Assembly (NCBI GenBank): GCA_019637645.1
Contig: JAHBVH010000012.1
Span: forward strand, 1-64,000
DNA from: Caldilineaceae bacterium
GTDB lineage: Bacteria; Chloroflexota; Anaerolineae; Caldilineales; Caldilineaceae
DNA length: 64,000 nucleotides
Reading direction: 5' to 3'
Shown piece by piece: positions 26,052 through 34,905 of this stretch. A program made the position numbers and the translations under genes. The notes beneath the pieces were generated by a model that saw nothing but the letters and a program-made list of their open reading frames with translations, was not told where the DNA came from and made no database searches. Each line of letters starts with the position of its first letter. Position 1 is the first letter of the stretch.

Positions 26052-27122
26052 ATGCGCACTCGACTTGTCATTACAGGCGGTTTTCTGGGAGCGGGGAAGA
26101 CAACCTTATTACTCAGTGCGGCTAAAAAACTTGCCGCCCGTGGTTATCGGGTTGGCCTGATTACCAACGACCAGGGGGAGGATTTAGTGGATACGGCCTT
26201 GGGGAATCTGGCCGAAATTCCCGTCACAGAAGTAGCCGGTGGCTGTTTCTGCTGTCGTTTTCCCGATCTGCTGGCGGGGTTAGAACGGCTGCGCGCGGTG
26301 GCAGCTCCCGATATTGTGCTGGCCGAACCGGTGGGCAGTTGCACTGATCTGGTCGCCACAGTGCTGCGTCCGCTGATCCAGTTCCATGGTGAGCAATTTC
26401 AGCTCGCCCCACTGACCGTGCTCTTGGATGGCACACGCGATCTGGCTGCTTTTCCGCCAGATGTCCATTATCTCTATCAACAACAACTAGCCGAAGCCGA
26501 GGTGCTTCTGCTGAGCAAAGCGGATCAACTCGGCCCTGCCGCACGCGCAACCCATCTCACCAGCGTGCAAGCGCGCAAAGACGGCGCGACCCTCTTGCCC
26601 ATCTCTGCCCACAGCGGGGAAGGGGTCGATACATGGGTGGATATTATTTTGGGCCAAGTCAGTCGTAACCCAGACGCGCTGGTCATCGACTATGCACGTT
26701 ATGCCGATGCAGAGGCGGCGTTGGGGTGGCTCAATGTCAAGGGGTTGGTGCGTGCCGATACCCCCTTTTCGCCCCAGCTTTGGGCCACGGCGCTGTTAAC
26801 GACCTTGGCGCAGACCTTTGCCCACCAGCAGGCACCCATTGCCCACATCAAGACCATGGTCACCACGCCCGCAGCCCAATTCAAGGCCAGCATCACCCAA
26901 GCCGATACCCCGATCACTTGGGATCTCCAAGGGAAGGCGACGACCGCGGCCAAGCTCGACTTTTTGCTTAATGTACGGGTCAATGCCACACCAGCCTTGC
27001 TTGAACAAGTGGTGATCCAGAGCGTCGAAGCAGTCAAGCCGGACCCTGGTTCGCGCTACTACTTTGAACACTTTGAATGTTTTAGCCCGCTGCCGCCTAC
27101 CCCCTACCACCAGCTGCGCTAA
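26052..27122 (+). CDS. G3E-family GTPase, CobW/zinc-chaperone type
   Basis: AAGGAGA precedes the ATG at 26052. The 356-residue protein has the Walker A GGFLGAGKTTLL near residue 15, the metal-binding GGCFCC motif near residue 66 (CxCC), a guanine-recognition LLSKAD near residue 155 and a small C-terminal domain. G3E GTPases hand zinc, cobalt or nickel to client enzymes. The gene is co-transcribed with the M81 metalloenzyme gene, which is its most likely client. The C-terminus (YYFEHFECFSPLPP) has no His-rich tail. Confidence 0.9.
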   Translation: MRTRLVITGGFLGAGKTTLLLSAAKKLAARGYRVGLITNDQGEDLVDTALGNLAEIPVTEVAGGCFCCRFPDLLAGLERLRAVAAPDIVLAEPVGSCTDLVATVLRPLIQFHGEQFQLAPLTVLLDGTRDLAAFPPDVHYLYQQQLAEAEVLLLSKADQLGPAARATHLTSVQARKDGATLLPISAHSGEGVDTWVDIILGQVSRNPDALVIDYARYADAEAALGWLNVKGLVRADTPFSPQLWATALLTTLAQTFAHQQAPIAHIKTMVTTPAAQFKASITQADTPITWDLQGKATTAAKLDFLLNVRVNATPALLEQVVIQSVEAVKPDPGSRYYFEHFECFSPLPPTPYHQLR

Positions 27123-27165
27123 CGCCGGTCAAGCCACCTGGTGCATGGCTGAGGCATGACCACAG

Positions 27166-27210
27166 GCGCCCAGTAAGAGGGAAAGGGTACCTTTCCCTCT
27201 TACTGGGCGC
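27166..27210. terminator. Bidirectional terminator with 21-bp perfect arms
   Basis: Arms 27166-27186 and 27190-27210 (ends GCGCCCAGTAAG and GAAAGG, and complement) enclose a 3-base loop. It lies exactly between the convergent G3E and GH32 genes, with its right arm six bases from the GH32 stop. Confidence 0.8.
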
Positions 27211-27215
27211 GCCAC

Positions 27216-28652
27216 TCAATAGGGATTGGCGGGCATCATCTCCCAGGCGGTCAGGCTGTGGACGCGGGTGGCACCGCCCTTGCTGAAGAGTTTGACCTGT
27301 TGGCTCGCGGGCTGGGACGGGTAGATCCGGCGCAGGGCAGCCTGCCGGTCGTTGGCAAAGACCTCGACTACAGACCTATCGACCAAAATACGGAGGCGGA
27401 GCAGTTCGTTGCCACCAAGCTGGAAAGGTCCCGCCTCGATGGTTTTCAACCCCATCCCCTGGCTAGAGGAGCGCTGGGTGTCGATAAAGAGCTTCTGGGC
27501 CACCCGGTCATAGCCGATCACCGTCTCTTCGCTGCCATCGGGAGCACAGCAGACCTTGATCCCACAGTGCGTTGCCCCCAAAGGTTCCAACACGACTTCG
27601 ATATCAAGCCCATTCCCCTGGATCTCCGGCAGCGTGTAGACCGTATCAGGCGCGATCATCTGTTCGGCATGCCGCCGTTCATTGTAGCGCAACTGCTTGA
27701 GTTCCTCGACAGGCCGCATACGTAGCCGGTTATCGTCGCCCAACCAGAGTTCGCGCGGCAGGCTAAAGACGCCAGACCAACCACTTGCGGCGCGTGTGGC
27801 ATCGTCCCATTGATCAAAGACCCAAGCCCAGAGGATCCGCCGCCCCTTTGGATCAAGCATGCTTTCCGGCGCAAAGAAGGTGTTATCCACCCAGCTCATC
27901 TGCTCATGTAGTTCTGGATAAAATTGTTCATCGCGCCATTCGCCCACATAATAGCGACAACCCAGCTCGTGGCTGATCCCCATGAGCACCCACTTATCGC
28001 CCAACTGGAAAAAGTCGGGACAAGAAACATCTTCGCGCAAGCTGACTCCTTCAACGCCATGGGCAAACAGGTCGCCGACATAGTGCCACTGATCCAGCGC
28101 CTGCGCCTTGAAGATGGCCGGGCGTACCCCGCCAAAGATGGCGTAGTAGGTATCGCCCTCTAGCCAGCCGTGGGGATCCCACGACGCATAGGGCAGCACC
28201 GCCGATTCGCGCCACTTGTCTTTGCTCTCCACCGGCACAATGGGATTGCTCGGCAGCTTCTGCCAGGTGTCCAGATGGGGATCTGCGCTGGTAGCAATAC
28301 AGTTACCTACCTTGACCCCGTGATAGAGCATGGTCGCCTGCCCGGCTTTGTTGATAAAACAGTTGCCGCTAAAGATCCCTTCTTCCGGACTGTCGGGCGT
28401 GGGAAAGAGACAGGGCGGATGATGACGCCAATGGAGGAGATCCAAGCTGGAGACATGGCCCCAGTAGTGAACCCCTTGATCTTGGTAGATATAGCCTAGA
28501 TGATAGCGCCCATTCCAAAAGACCGCGCCATTCGGATCGGCAGGGAGGGCAAAATCCTCAGGCACGACAAAATGATAGGTCGGACGGTAAGGGTCGTTGA
28601 GCATGGCTAGGCGCAGGTTACGGGCGGCGAGCATCATCTCGGTCGTAATCAT
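27216..28652 (-). CDS. GH32 glycoside hydrolase (levanase/invertase family)
   Basis: GAGGAA precedes the ATG at 28652. The 478-residue protein has no signal peptide. The propeller starts with the nucleophile motif ADPNGAVFWNGRYHL (Asp39), followed by FSGNCF-like IFSGNCFI, WRESAVLPYASWDPHGW in the place of the RDP motif, and VSCPDFFQLGDKW where GH32 enzymes normally read ECPD. A C-terminal sandwich domain begins near residue 340 and ends with RSVVEVFANDRQAALRRIYP, the usual GH32 ending. It should hydrolyse fructosides such as sucrose, but the Glu-to-Ser change at the usual acid/base site is unusual. It stands alone on its strand. Confidence 0.88.
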   Translation of the reverse strand: MITTEMMLAARNLRLAMLNDPYRPTYHFVVPEDFALPADPNGAVFWNGRYHLGYIYQDQGVHYWGHVSSLDLLHWRHHPPCLFPTPDSPEEGIFSGNCFINKAGQATMLYHGVKVGNCIATSADPHLDTWQKLPSNPIVPVESKDKWRESAVLPYASWDPHGWLEGDTYYAIFGGVRPAIFKAQALDQWHYVGDLFAHGVEGVSLREDVSCPDFFQLGDKWVLMGISHELGCRYYVGEWRDEQFYPELHEQMSWVDNTFFAPESMLDPKGRRILWAWVFDQWDDATRAASGWSGVFSLPRELWLGDDNRLRMRPVEELKQLRYNERRHAEQMIAPDTVYTLPEIQGNGLDIEVVLEPLGATHCGIKVCCAPDGSEETVIGYDRVAQKLFIDTQRSSSQGMGLKTIEAGPFQLGGNELLRLRILVDRSVVEVFANDRQAALRRIYPSQPASQQVKLFSKGGATRVHSLTAWEMMPANPY

Positions 28653-28754
28653 TGGTTCCTCGGTTTCAGGTAGGTGGGTGGCTGGGTGCGTCCGCGGGGA
28701 AGGTGGTACGCGCCCCAGGTTACCAGATAATTCGGAAAAGCTCCTCGCCTTCAG

Positions 28755-28760
28755 TATAAT
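28755..28760 (+). promoter_or_regulatory. -10 box nine bases before the dus start codon
   Basis: TATAAT lies at 28755-28760 and the ATG at 28769, so transcription should begin zero to two bases before the start codon. No Shine-Dalgarno sequence is present; the mRNA is probably leaderless. Confidence 0.55.
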
Positions 28761-28768
28761 AGCAGATT

Positions 28769-29914
28769 ATGCAAACACAAACCTTTTGGGAGACGCTCCC
28801 ACAACCGATCATCGCGCTCTCACCCATGGACGGGGTTACTGATCAACCCTTTCGCCATTTGCAGAAGAAGTATGGCAGCCCCATGCTCATGTATACCGAG
28901 TTCACCAATGCCGAGGGACTCTGTCTGAGCAACGGGCGGCTGCTCCGCGATCTGCTCTATGACGAAACACAGCGGCCCATTATTGCCCAAATCTTTGGCA
29001 AGACGCCCCATTTCTTCTATCAGGCCGCGATTGTGCTCTGCGAGCTAGGCTTCGATGGAATTGATATTAATATGGGCTGCCCTTCGAAGACGGTGGCAAA
29101 CGGCGGTTCGGGCGCGGGGTTGATCAAGACGCCCAAGCTAGCGCAGGCGATTGTCCGGGCGACACAACAAGGGGTTCAGGATTGGTACAATGGAGCAACG
29201 GCCCACCATTGCCCCGACATCAAGCCACGCGTCGCAGCCCAGATTCTGGCAAAAAAGCAACAATTGCCACCAGCCTACCAAGAACGCCGTACCGTTCCCG
29301 TCAGCGTCAAGACGCGTGTCGGCTATGAAACGCCCATTATTGCCACCTGGTTGCCCTATTTACTGGATGTTGAACCAGTGGCGATTTGTATTCATGGGCG
29401 CACCTTGGAGCAGGGCTATGCGGGCGAGGCCAGTTGGGAAGAGATCGGGAAAGCGGTAGCCATTGCCCAAGGCAGCGGCATTCTGCTGCTGGGCAATGGC
29501 GATGTCCTTTCGCTCCACCAAGCCGAGCAGCGCGTTCGCGACTATGGTGTCAACGGCGTACTAATTGGCCGCGCCACCTATGGCAATCCCTTCTTCTTTG
29601 GCGAGACAGAGCCACCCCAAGAGAACGCGCTGCCCAATCCAGAGCGGGTACACCAGTTGGCATCTATCCTGGTGGAACATGCCTATCTCTATGAGCAGAC
29701 CTACCAGCACTATGAGAAATACTTCTTCTCGCCCATGCGCAAACATCTAGGCTGGTATGCCCGCCAGATGCACGGTGGGAAAAAGCTGCGGATTTCGCTC
29801 ATGCAGAGCAGTAGCCCTCAGGAAGTCGTCCAGATCTTGCAGGAACAGGGCTACGGATTGGCCGAAGGACGCCCTTTTGCCTTTACCGATCATCCCTTAT
29901 GCGTCGCGGCCTAA
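28769..29914 (+). CDS. dus: tRNA-dihydrouridine synthase
   Basis: The 381-residue flavoprotein has the Dus barrel: ALSPMDGVTDQPFRHL near residue 12, the active-site Cys in NMGCPSKTVANGGSGAGL near residue 97, VSVKTRVGY, ICIHGRTLEQGYAG and VLIGRATYGNPFF. It reduces uridines in the D-loop of tRNA using FMN and NADPH. An insert near residue 130 (DWYNGATAHHCPDIKPRV) and a length above the usual 320-350 residues are notable. It is followed by a strong terminator at 29943-29988. DusA, DusB or DusC type cannot be assigned. Confidence 0.92.
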   Translation: MQTQTFWETLPQPIIALSPMDGVTDQPFRHLQKKYGSPMLMYTEFTNAEGLCLSNGRLLRDLLYDETQRPIIAQIFGKTPHFFYQAAIVLCELGFDGIDINMGCPSKTVANGGSGAGLIKTPKLAQAIVRATQQGVQDWYNGATAHHCPDIKPRVAAQILAKKQQLPPAYQERRTVPVSVKTRVGYETPIIATWLPYLLDVEPVAICIHGRTLEQGYAGEASWEEIGKAVAIAQGSGILLLGNGDVLSLHQAEQRVRDYGVNGVLIGRATYGNPFFFGETEPPQENALPNPERVHQLASILVEHAYLYEQTYQHYEKYFFSPMRKHLGWYARQMHGGKKLRISLMQSSSPQEVVQILQEQGYGLAEGRPFAFTDHPLCVAA

Positions 29915-29942
29915 ACACTGCCCAACACCTACCTCTAGAAAA

Positions 29943-29988
29943 AACGCAAGAGGCGGTCAGGGTAGTTAACCTGACCGCCTCTTGCGTT
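29943..29988. terminator. Bidirectional terminator
   Basis: Arms 29943-29961 and 29970-29988 (AACGCAAGAGGCGGTCAGG and complement) enclose an eight-base loop between the convergent dus and universal stress protein genes. Confidence 0.8.
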
Positions 29989-30032
29989 AAGGGTTGTGGG
30001 GAGCACAAGCCAACTGGATACAAGACCTTGGG

Positions 30033-30941
30033 TTATGCCGCAGGCCCAGTACGGACTAACAGCAGCGGACAATCGGCACCGCGTAACACTTGGTTGGCGA
30101 CACTGCCATAGACCCAACGGCGGATGCCCGAACGGCCATGGGTGCCCATGACCACCAAGTCAACATGCGGGCCTTTGGTCATGGCACAGATCGCGCGGTC
30201 TGGATTATCCACGACAACCCGATAGTCGCTCGCCACTCCGGCCTCCTCAAGCCGCCGGGCAAGGCTCGCTAAGTACTGCTCGGCGTGCAACCGCCACTTG
30301 GCAAAGATTGTCTTGGCCGCGGCTTCCTCTTTAAAGAAGATTTGCTGAGTGCTTTCATCCATTTTTTGGATGACTTGAAAGAGCAGCACTCGTGCATCAT
30401 TAGCTTGCGCCAGCGCTTGGGCAACCGGCACGGCTTGTTCCGCGACTGTCGAGCCATCCAGCGGCAGTAAAATGGTCTGGATCTTGGCGTGCCGAGGCGG
30501 TGTCGAAGCGCGCACCAACAGGACAGGGATCTGCGTGCCTTGGATCACTCGTTCGGCCACACTCCCGAGTGCCCAGCGGGCCAACCCCGAACGGCCATGT
30601 GAGCACATGGCAATGCAGTCAGCACCACTGCTTTCGGCAAGCTCGAGGATCACCTGTGCAGGGTCTCCTTCGACAGCCTTTGTTTTCACCCGATAGCCAG
30701 CCTGCTCCAACATACTTTTCTGCGCCGCCAGATACTCCTCGGCATCCTTGCGGAGAATCGCGAGAATATCGGCCCAAGCATATTCACTGCCTGCCATAGC
30801 CGTATAGCCCATTTCCACAGCACGCACTAACACAATTTCCGTCGCGGCGGGGGCGGCCAACCAAGCTAAATGGGGAAGCACATGTTCCGCCAGCGGCGAA
30901 CCATCCAAGGGGAGCAACAATTTACGATAGGGCATTGTCAT
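30033..30941 (-). CDS. Tandem universal stress protein (two UspA domains)
   Basis: I chose the ATG at 30941 (MTMPYRKLLLPLDGS) with GGAGG before it. The 302-residue protein has two Usp domains (residues about 3-148 and 155-298). Each has an N-terminal LLPLDGS and a C-terminal ATP-binding G-x2-G-x9-G(S) motif: SHGRSGLARWALGSVAERV in the first and MGTHGRSGIRRWVYGSVAN in the second. ATP-binding tandem Usp proteins act in stress survival in the cytosol. It is a single gene ending at a terminator. Confidence 0.93.
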   Translation of the reverse strand: MTMPYRKLLLPLDGSPLAEHVLPHLAWLAAPAATEIVLVRAVEMGYTAMAGSEYAWADILAILRKDAEEYLAAQKSMLEQAGYRVKTKAVEGDPAQVILELAESSGADCIAMCSHGRSGLARWALGSVAERVIQGTQIPVLLVRASTPPRHAKIQTILLPLDGSTVAEQAVPVAQALAQANDARVLLFQVIQKMDESTQQIFFKEEAAAKTIFAKWRLHAEQYLASLARRLEEAGVASDYRVVVDNPDRAICAMTKGPHVDLVVMGTHGRSGIRRWVYGSVANQVLRGADCPLLLVRTGPAA

Positions 30942-31209
30942 GAGATAACCTCCTGATCTATACTGCCATCTCTCCACGATGGACGTCTACCTTGTCGATC
31001 CGCGCTCTTTGCCCAGAAAGACCGTGGTAAGCGGCTCTTGACAGGACAGAAGTCTTACGCACGCTAGATCGGACCGGTTTTGGAAGCCTGTCAGCTCGCT
31101 AGTCAGGACGACCAGCTGCCTAACGGCTAACCGAGTGTCGATCATCCACTTCTGTATTTAGTATCGCGCCGAAGAGCAAATGACGCACTAGCCAAACGAC
31201 TAGGTCATC

Positions 31210-31242
31210 ACACTTTCTTTACACTTTCTTTACATTTTCTTT
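31210..31242 (+). repeat. Three 11-bp direct repeats
   Basis: ACACTTTCTTT occurs three times at exact 11-bp spacing (the third copy has ACATTTTCTTT). The spacing equals that of the AACGTGG arrays at 47912 and 52725, but the sequence differs. Confidence 0.85.
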
Positions 31243-31258
31243 GGCCGCCGCGGCGACA

Positions 31259-31452
31259 TTAGCACAGGGTAGCGCCGTCCTCAGTCAAGCTGTGGGTCGC
31301 TTCTTCGGCTGCCGCTTTGGGAACAGCAAAGCCAAGCAGCTGTTTTTTGCCTTGCTCGCCAATTTATAGATCGATCTGAGTCAAATAGAGGATTGCATCG
31401 CGGCCTTCCTTATGGTAAACTGAACACTGGTAATCTGCTCGTCAGCAAACAT
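31259..31452 (-). pseudogene. Remnant of a short unknown gene
   Basis: Reading from an ATG at 31452 gives MFADEQITSVQFTI. One base of shift then gives KEGRDAILYLTQIDL, an in-frame stop, and IGEQGKKQLLGFAVPKAAAE and THSLTEDGATLC before the final stop. The pieces look like normal protein sequence joined by a frameshift and a nonsense codon, so this may be a decayed gene of about 65 codons. I do not recognise it. Confidence 0.35.
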
Positions 31453-31611
31453 GCGCAGGCGACATCTTCGACTTGGCATGGGTGGCCCCACCTATTGTGC
31501 AGTACTGACGATCCCAAATACTAGCGATCCACTGAATAGCGAAAATCCAGAAAAGCCATGCCAATGGCTGATTCGCTTTCTGTATAGCATTGAAGGAAAA
31601 GTCAAGTCTAT

Positions 31612-33204
31612 ATGATGAATCGACGTCGCTTTTTGCAGCGCTTTGCGAGCGGCGCAACAGCTCTGCTCCTCACCCAAGGTTGTACGAGTACAAACGCAAC
31701 ATCCACGACAGCCACACCGCCGAGTACGACCCAAGGATCAACCACAACGCCCGAAGAGGAACAAGCTAGTGAGGCGCCAAGCCCCGTGATACGGGTTGGC
31801 TTTACTGGCGTGCCGAAACAAATGCAGCCGGCCTTATACTCAGTAATTGAAGAGTATCAACTAGGCTTTGCCATCTTTGATGGCTTGGTTTGGGTCGATG
31901 AGACACTGACGCCCCAACCGCTTCTGGCAAAGTCTTGGAAGATCTCGCCCGATTCGCTGACATGGACCTTTACGCTCGAGGAAGAGGTGCTCTTTCATCA
32001 CGGCGAGCCCTTCACGTCCGCAGACGTGGTCCATACCTTTACGCGCCTCCTCGATCCACAAGTGGGCTCGGCCTTCCGCAGCGTTCTTCGTTTTGTCAAA
32101 CAGGTCGAAGCGCTTGACGAGTACACGGTTCGTTTTCAGCTAGCAACGCCCAATGTAGAGCTACCGCTCCTGTTGGGCTCACCCCAAGCGAGCATTGTCT
32201 CGCAAAAGTACCCGGACCAGCTGATGGCGGTGCATCCATCGGGGACGGGGCCTTTTCAGTTTGTCGAATTTATTCCCGGCGACCGCGTCCGCCTGGAGCG
32301 CAACAAAGCGTATTGGGCAACCAGCGATCCCTATATTGACCAGCTCGAATATCTCTACCAGAGCTATGAGGAACAGCTCCAAGGGCTACAAGCCGGTACG
32401 GTAGATGTCATTACCCAAGTGAGTACAGATTACATTGCGAAGCTGCAAGCCGATCCCAACACCCAAGTGGTTACAGCCCAAAGTGGCAGCTATCAAACCA
32501 TTGTAATGCAAGCTACAGAAGCGCCTTTTACGGATATCCGAGTGCGCAAGGCCCTAAAATTCTGTGCCGATCACGCGGCGCTCCGCCAAACCGTTCTGCA
32601 AGGGCGCGGCATGGTTGGCAATAACCATCCGGTTGCGCCCATCAGCCCCTTCTGGAACCAATTGCCCGAGCATCGCCAAGATCTGGCGCAAGCCAAAGCG
32701 CTCCTGGCCCAAGCGGGCTATGCCAAGGGATTACAGCTAGATCTGATCACCTCTACATCGCGCCCGGGCATGGTAGAGCTAGCATTGGCCTTTCGCGAAA
32801 TGGCTAAACAGATTGGCATTACGATTCAAGTAGTACGCGTGCCTGCGGATGTTTATTGGAGCGATTATGGCGGCAAGACGCCCTTTCATGTGGGGAATTG
32901 GGGCTTTCGACCTAGCATCGATGAAACCTTTATGGTGGCCTACCATTCTACCGCCAAGAGCAATGAGAGTAAATGGAAGAATCCCAAGTTAGATGAACTG
33001 ATCGATCAGGCGCGGGGGGAACAGAATGCCGAAAACCGGAAAGCCTACTATCAACAGGCACAGCAACTGATCGAAGAGGAAGGGGCTGTGATCGTGCCCT
33101 ACTTTAGACCCGTGGCAATCGCCTTGCGCCAAAATATCCAAGGGTTTGTGCTACACCCAGCGGGCTGGCTCGACTTTAGCACCGTCCAACTGGCGGCAAG
33201 CTAA
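31612..33204 (+). CDS. Oligopeptide/nickel-type ABC binding lipoprotein (SBP_bac_5)
   Basis: The 530-residue protein starts with a twin-arginine-like signal (MNRRRFLQRF) and a lipobox (LLTQGC, Cys near residue 23). A Thr/Ser-rich linker follows, then a family-5 binding protein: TWTFTLEEEVLFHHGEPFTSADVVHTF near residue 120, HPSGTGPFQFVEF, and IRVRKALKFCADHAAL. Family-5 proteins bind oligopeptides, dipeptides, nickel chelates or sugars outside the cell. Its stop codon directly touches the stop of a paralogous gene on the other strand. The permeases most likely to serve it are encoded at 46-47.9 kb. Confidence 0.9.
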   Translation: MMNRRRFLQRFASGATALLLTQGCTSTNATSTTATPPSTTQGSTTTPEEEQASEAPSPVIRVGFTGVPKQMQPALYSVIEEYQLGFAIFDGLVWVDETLTPQPLLAKSWKISPDSLTWTFTLEEEVLFHHGEPFTSADVVHTFTRLLDPQVGSAFRSVLRFVKQVEALDEYTVRFQLATPNVELPLLLGSPQASIVSQKYPDQLMAVHPSGTGPFQFVEFIPGDRVRLERNKAYWATSDPYIDQLEYLYQSYEEQLQGLQAGTVDVITQVSTDYIAKLQADPNTQVVTAQSGSYQTIVMQATEAPFTDIRVRKALKFCADHAALRQTVLQGRGMVGNNHPVAPISPFWNQLPEHRQDLAQAKALLAQAGYAKGLQLDLITSTSRPGMVELALAFREMAKQIGITIQVVRVPADVYWSDYGGKTPFHVGNWGFRPSIDETFMVAYHSTAKSNESKWKNPKLDELIDQARGEQNAENRKAYYQQAQQLIEEEGAVIVPYFRPVAIALRQNIQGFVLHPAGWLDFSTVQLAAS

Positions 33205-34809
33205 CTAGGTTGCGTCTAGCTGAACCCCGCGTAGATCGACCCACCCCGCGGGATGCGGTTGGAATCCTTGGACATTGCTACGCCTGGCCGAAAAGATCGG
33301 CAGGAAGTAGGGAATGATGACCGCCCCTTCTTCGGCTAACAGTGCTTCGGCCTGCTGATAGAGCGTTTTGCGGCGCGCTGGGGTAGTAGCACTGTGCGCC
33401 TGATCCAGTAGCTGATCCAATTGCGCACTGGACCAGCCGCTCTCATTCCAAGGCGACCAGGAGTGGTAGGCCACGGCGAAGGTTTCATAGGCGCTGGGGC
33501 GGAACTCGGAAAAGCTGACATAGAAAGGGACTCGCCCCCAATATTCGCTCAGATAGATCTCGGTTGGCACTTTGACCTCGACGACCTCGATCTCGATCCC
33601 AGCGGGACGCGCCATTGCTTGGAAGGCATAGGCTAGCTCAACCATACCAGCGGCAGCCGCCCCTGTAATCAATTGCAATTGGAGCCCATTAGGGTAGCCA
33701 GCCTCGTTTAATAGGCGGCGCGCCGCTTCGGGATCATAGGGTGTAGCTGGCACTTCGGCAAAGAAGGGGCTGAGCGCGGCAACCGGCTGATCATGGCCTA
33801 CTTCCCCACGCCCTTGCAAGATGTGCTGCTGGAGGGTCGCACGGTCGGTACACGCTTTCAGCGCTTGACGCACACGCACATCGGCAAAGATCGGTTCATT
33901 CACCCGCATGACCAAATTCTGGTAGCGCCCACTGGCAACCTCTGCCACTACGGTGTCGGGATATTCAGTCAGGGCCGCGATAGCGGTGCTCGGCACGTCT
34001 AAGAGCAGATCGACCTCATCCTGCAGCAAAGCCGTCACTTGCGCGGCAAAGTCCGCAATGACAATATGGTGCAATTCCTCAAGGTAGATCTCCGGAGCGG
34101 CCCAATAGTTGGGATTGCGCACATAGCCTATGCGCTCGCCGACCACGAGCTCTTCAAAGAGAAAGGGGCCTGTGCCGGAGGGCCGCGTAAGCAACTGCTC
34201 GGCGGGGTAATCATGGGCCAAGATGCGGGCCTGGGGTGCAGCCAAGAGCAACGGCAGGTCGGGATTAGGCGCCGTGAGTTGAAAGTGTACCGTTTGGTCA
34301 TCAACCGCTTCGACACTTTCCACAAAACGCAGGATCGGCTGTAGCACCGAATTAATGGTCGGATCTAGCAAACGCTTAAAGGTGTAGACCACATCTGCGG
34401 CGGTCAAAATAGTACCATGATGGAAGGTAACATCTGGGCGCAGCCGAAAGAGCCAACTGCGTTGATCGGCGCTGACCTCCCAATGGCTAGCCAGCATAGG
34501 TTGCGCGGCCAAAGCCGCGTCAACCCAGGTGAGCGCGTCATAGACAGCCGCGCCAAAGGGATAGGCTTCGATAATTTCAAACTTAGCCGGGTCAAGGGAG
34601 TTGGGCAAAGCCGCAAGCGCAATCCGTAGACGGCGCGGAGCAGCCGTTACAACAGCGGGCGCGTTTGGGGTGGCTTGCACCGTTTCCGTGGTTGGCGTTG
34701 CGGGCGTGCCAGGCGGAAGGGCACAACTGGTTCCCCAGAGGGCCGCCAAACTACCAGCACTCCACTGGGCAGTTAATTGCAAAAAGTGACGACGATTCAG
34801 TTTTGACAT
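33205..34809 (-). CDS. Paralogous SBP_bac_5 binding lipoprotein
   Basis: The 534-residue protein has a twin-arginine-like signal (LNRRHFLQLTAQ), a lipobox ending at the Cys of LWGTSC, and the same domain order as its + strand neighbour (VTFHHGTILTAADVVYTFKRLLD, RPSGTGPFLFEEL, VRVRQALKACTDRATL). The two proteins are clearly paralogues by eye over their whole length. It is the last gene of the minus-strand array that includes DppB/DppC permeases and peptide exporters, so it may collect the peptide that array handles. Confidence 0.9.
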   Translation of the reverse strand: MSKLNRRHFLQLTAQWSAGSLAALWGTSCALPPGTPATPTTETVQATPNAPAVVTAAPRRLRIALAALPNSLDPAKFEIIEAYPFGAAVYDALTWVDAALAAQPMLASHWEVSADQRSWLFRLRPDVTFHHGTILTAADVVYTFKRLLDPTINSVLQPILRFVESVEAVDDQTVHFQLTAPNPDLPLLLAAPQARILAHDYPAEQLLTRPSGTGPFLFEELVVGERIGYVRNPNYWAAPEIYLEELHHIVIADFAAQVTALLQDEVDLLLDVPSTAIAALTEYPDTVVAEVASGRYQNLVMRVNEPIFADVRVRQALKACTDRATLQQHILQGRGEVGHDQPVAALSPFFAEVPATPYDPEAARRLLNEAGYPNGLQLQLITGAAAAGMVELAYAFQAMARPAGIEIEVVEVKVPTEIYLSEYWGRVPFYVSFSEFRPSAYETFAVAYHSWSPWNESGWSSAQLDQLLDQAHSATTPARRKTLYQQAEALLAEEGAVIIPYFLPIFSARRSNVQGFQPHPAGWVDLRGVQLDAT

Positions 34810-34905
34810 AATCTTTGAAAAAAGCTCAGCCCGATTGCCGAAGGCCCAACTGGCTAAGCTCTGTGCAGCAATGTTTTTGCTTTGCCCAGGGAAGTTTGTA
34901 CTCTT

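Larger units (their letters stand above)
30942..31611. other. Intergenic region with direct repeats and a gene remnant
   Basis: This 670-bp stretch has no intact gene. It contains the universal stress protein promoter area, a degenerate stretch resembling the interspersed palindrome (around 31030-31110), three 11-bp direct repeats (31210-31242) and a frameshifted remnant (31259-31452) on the minus strand. Confidence 0.55.
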
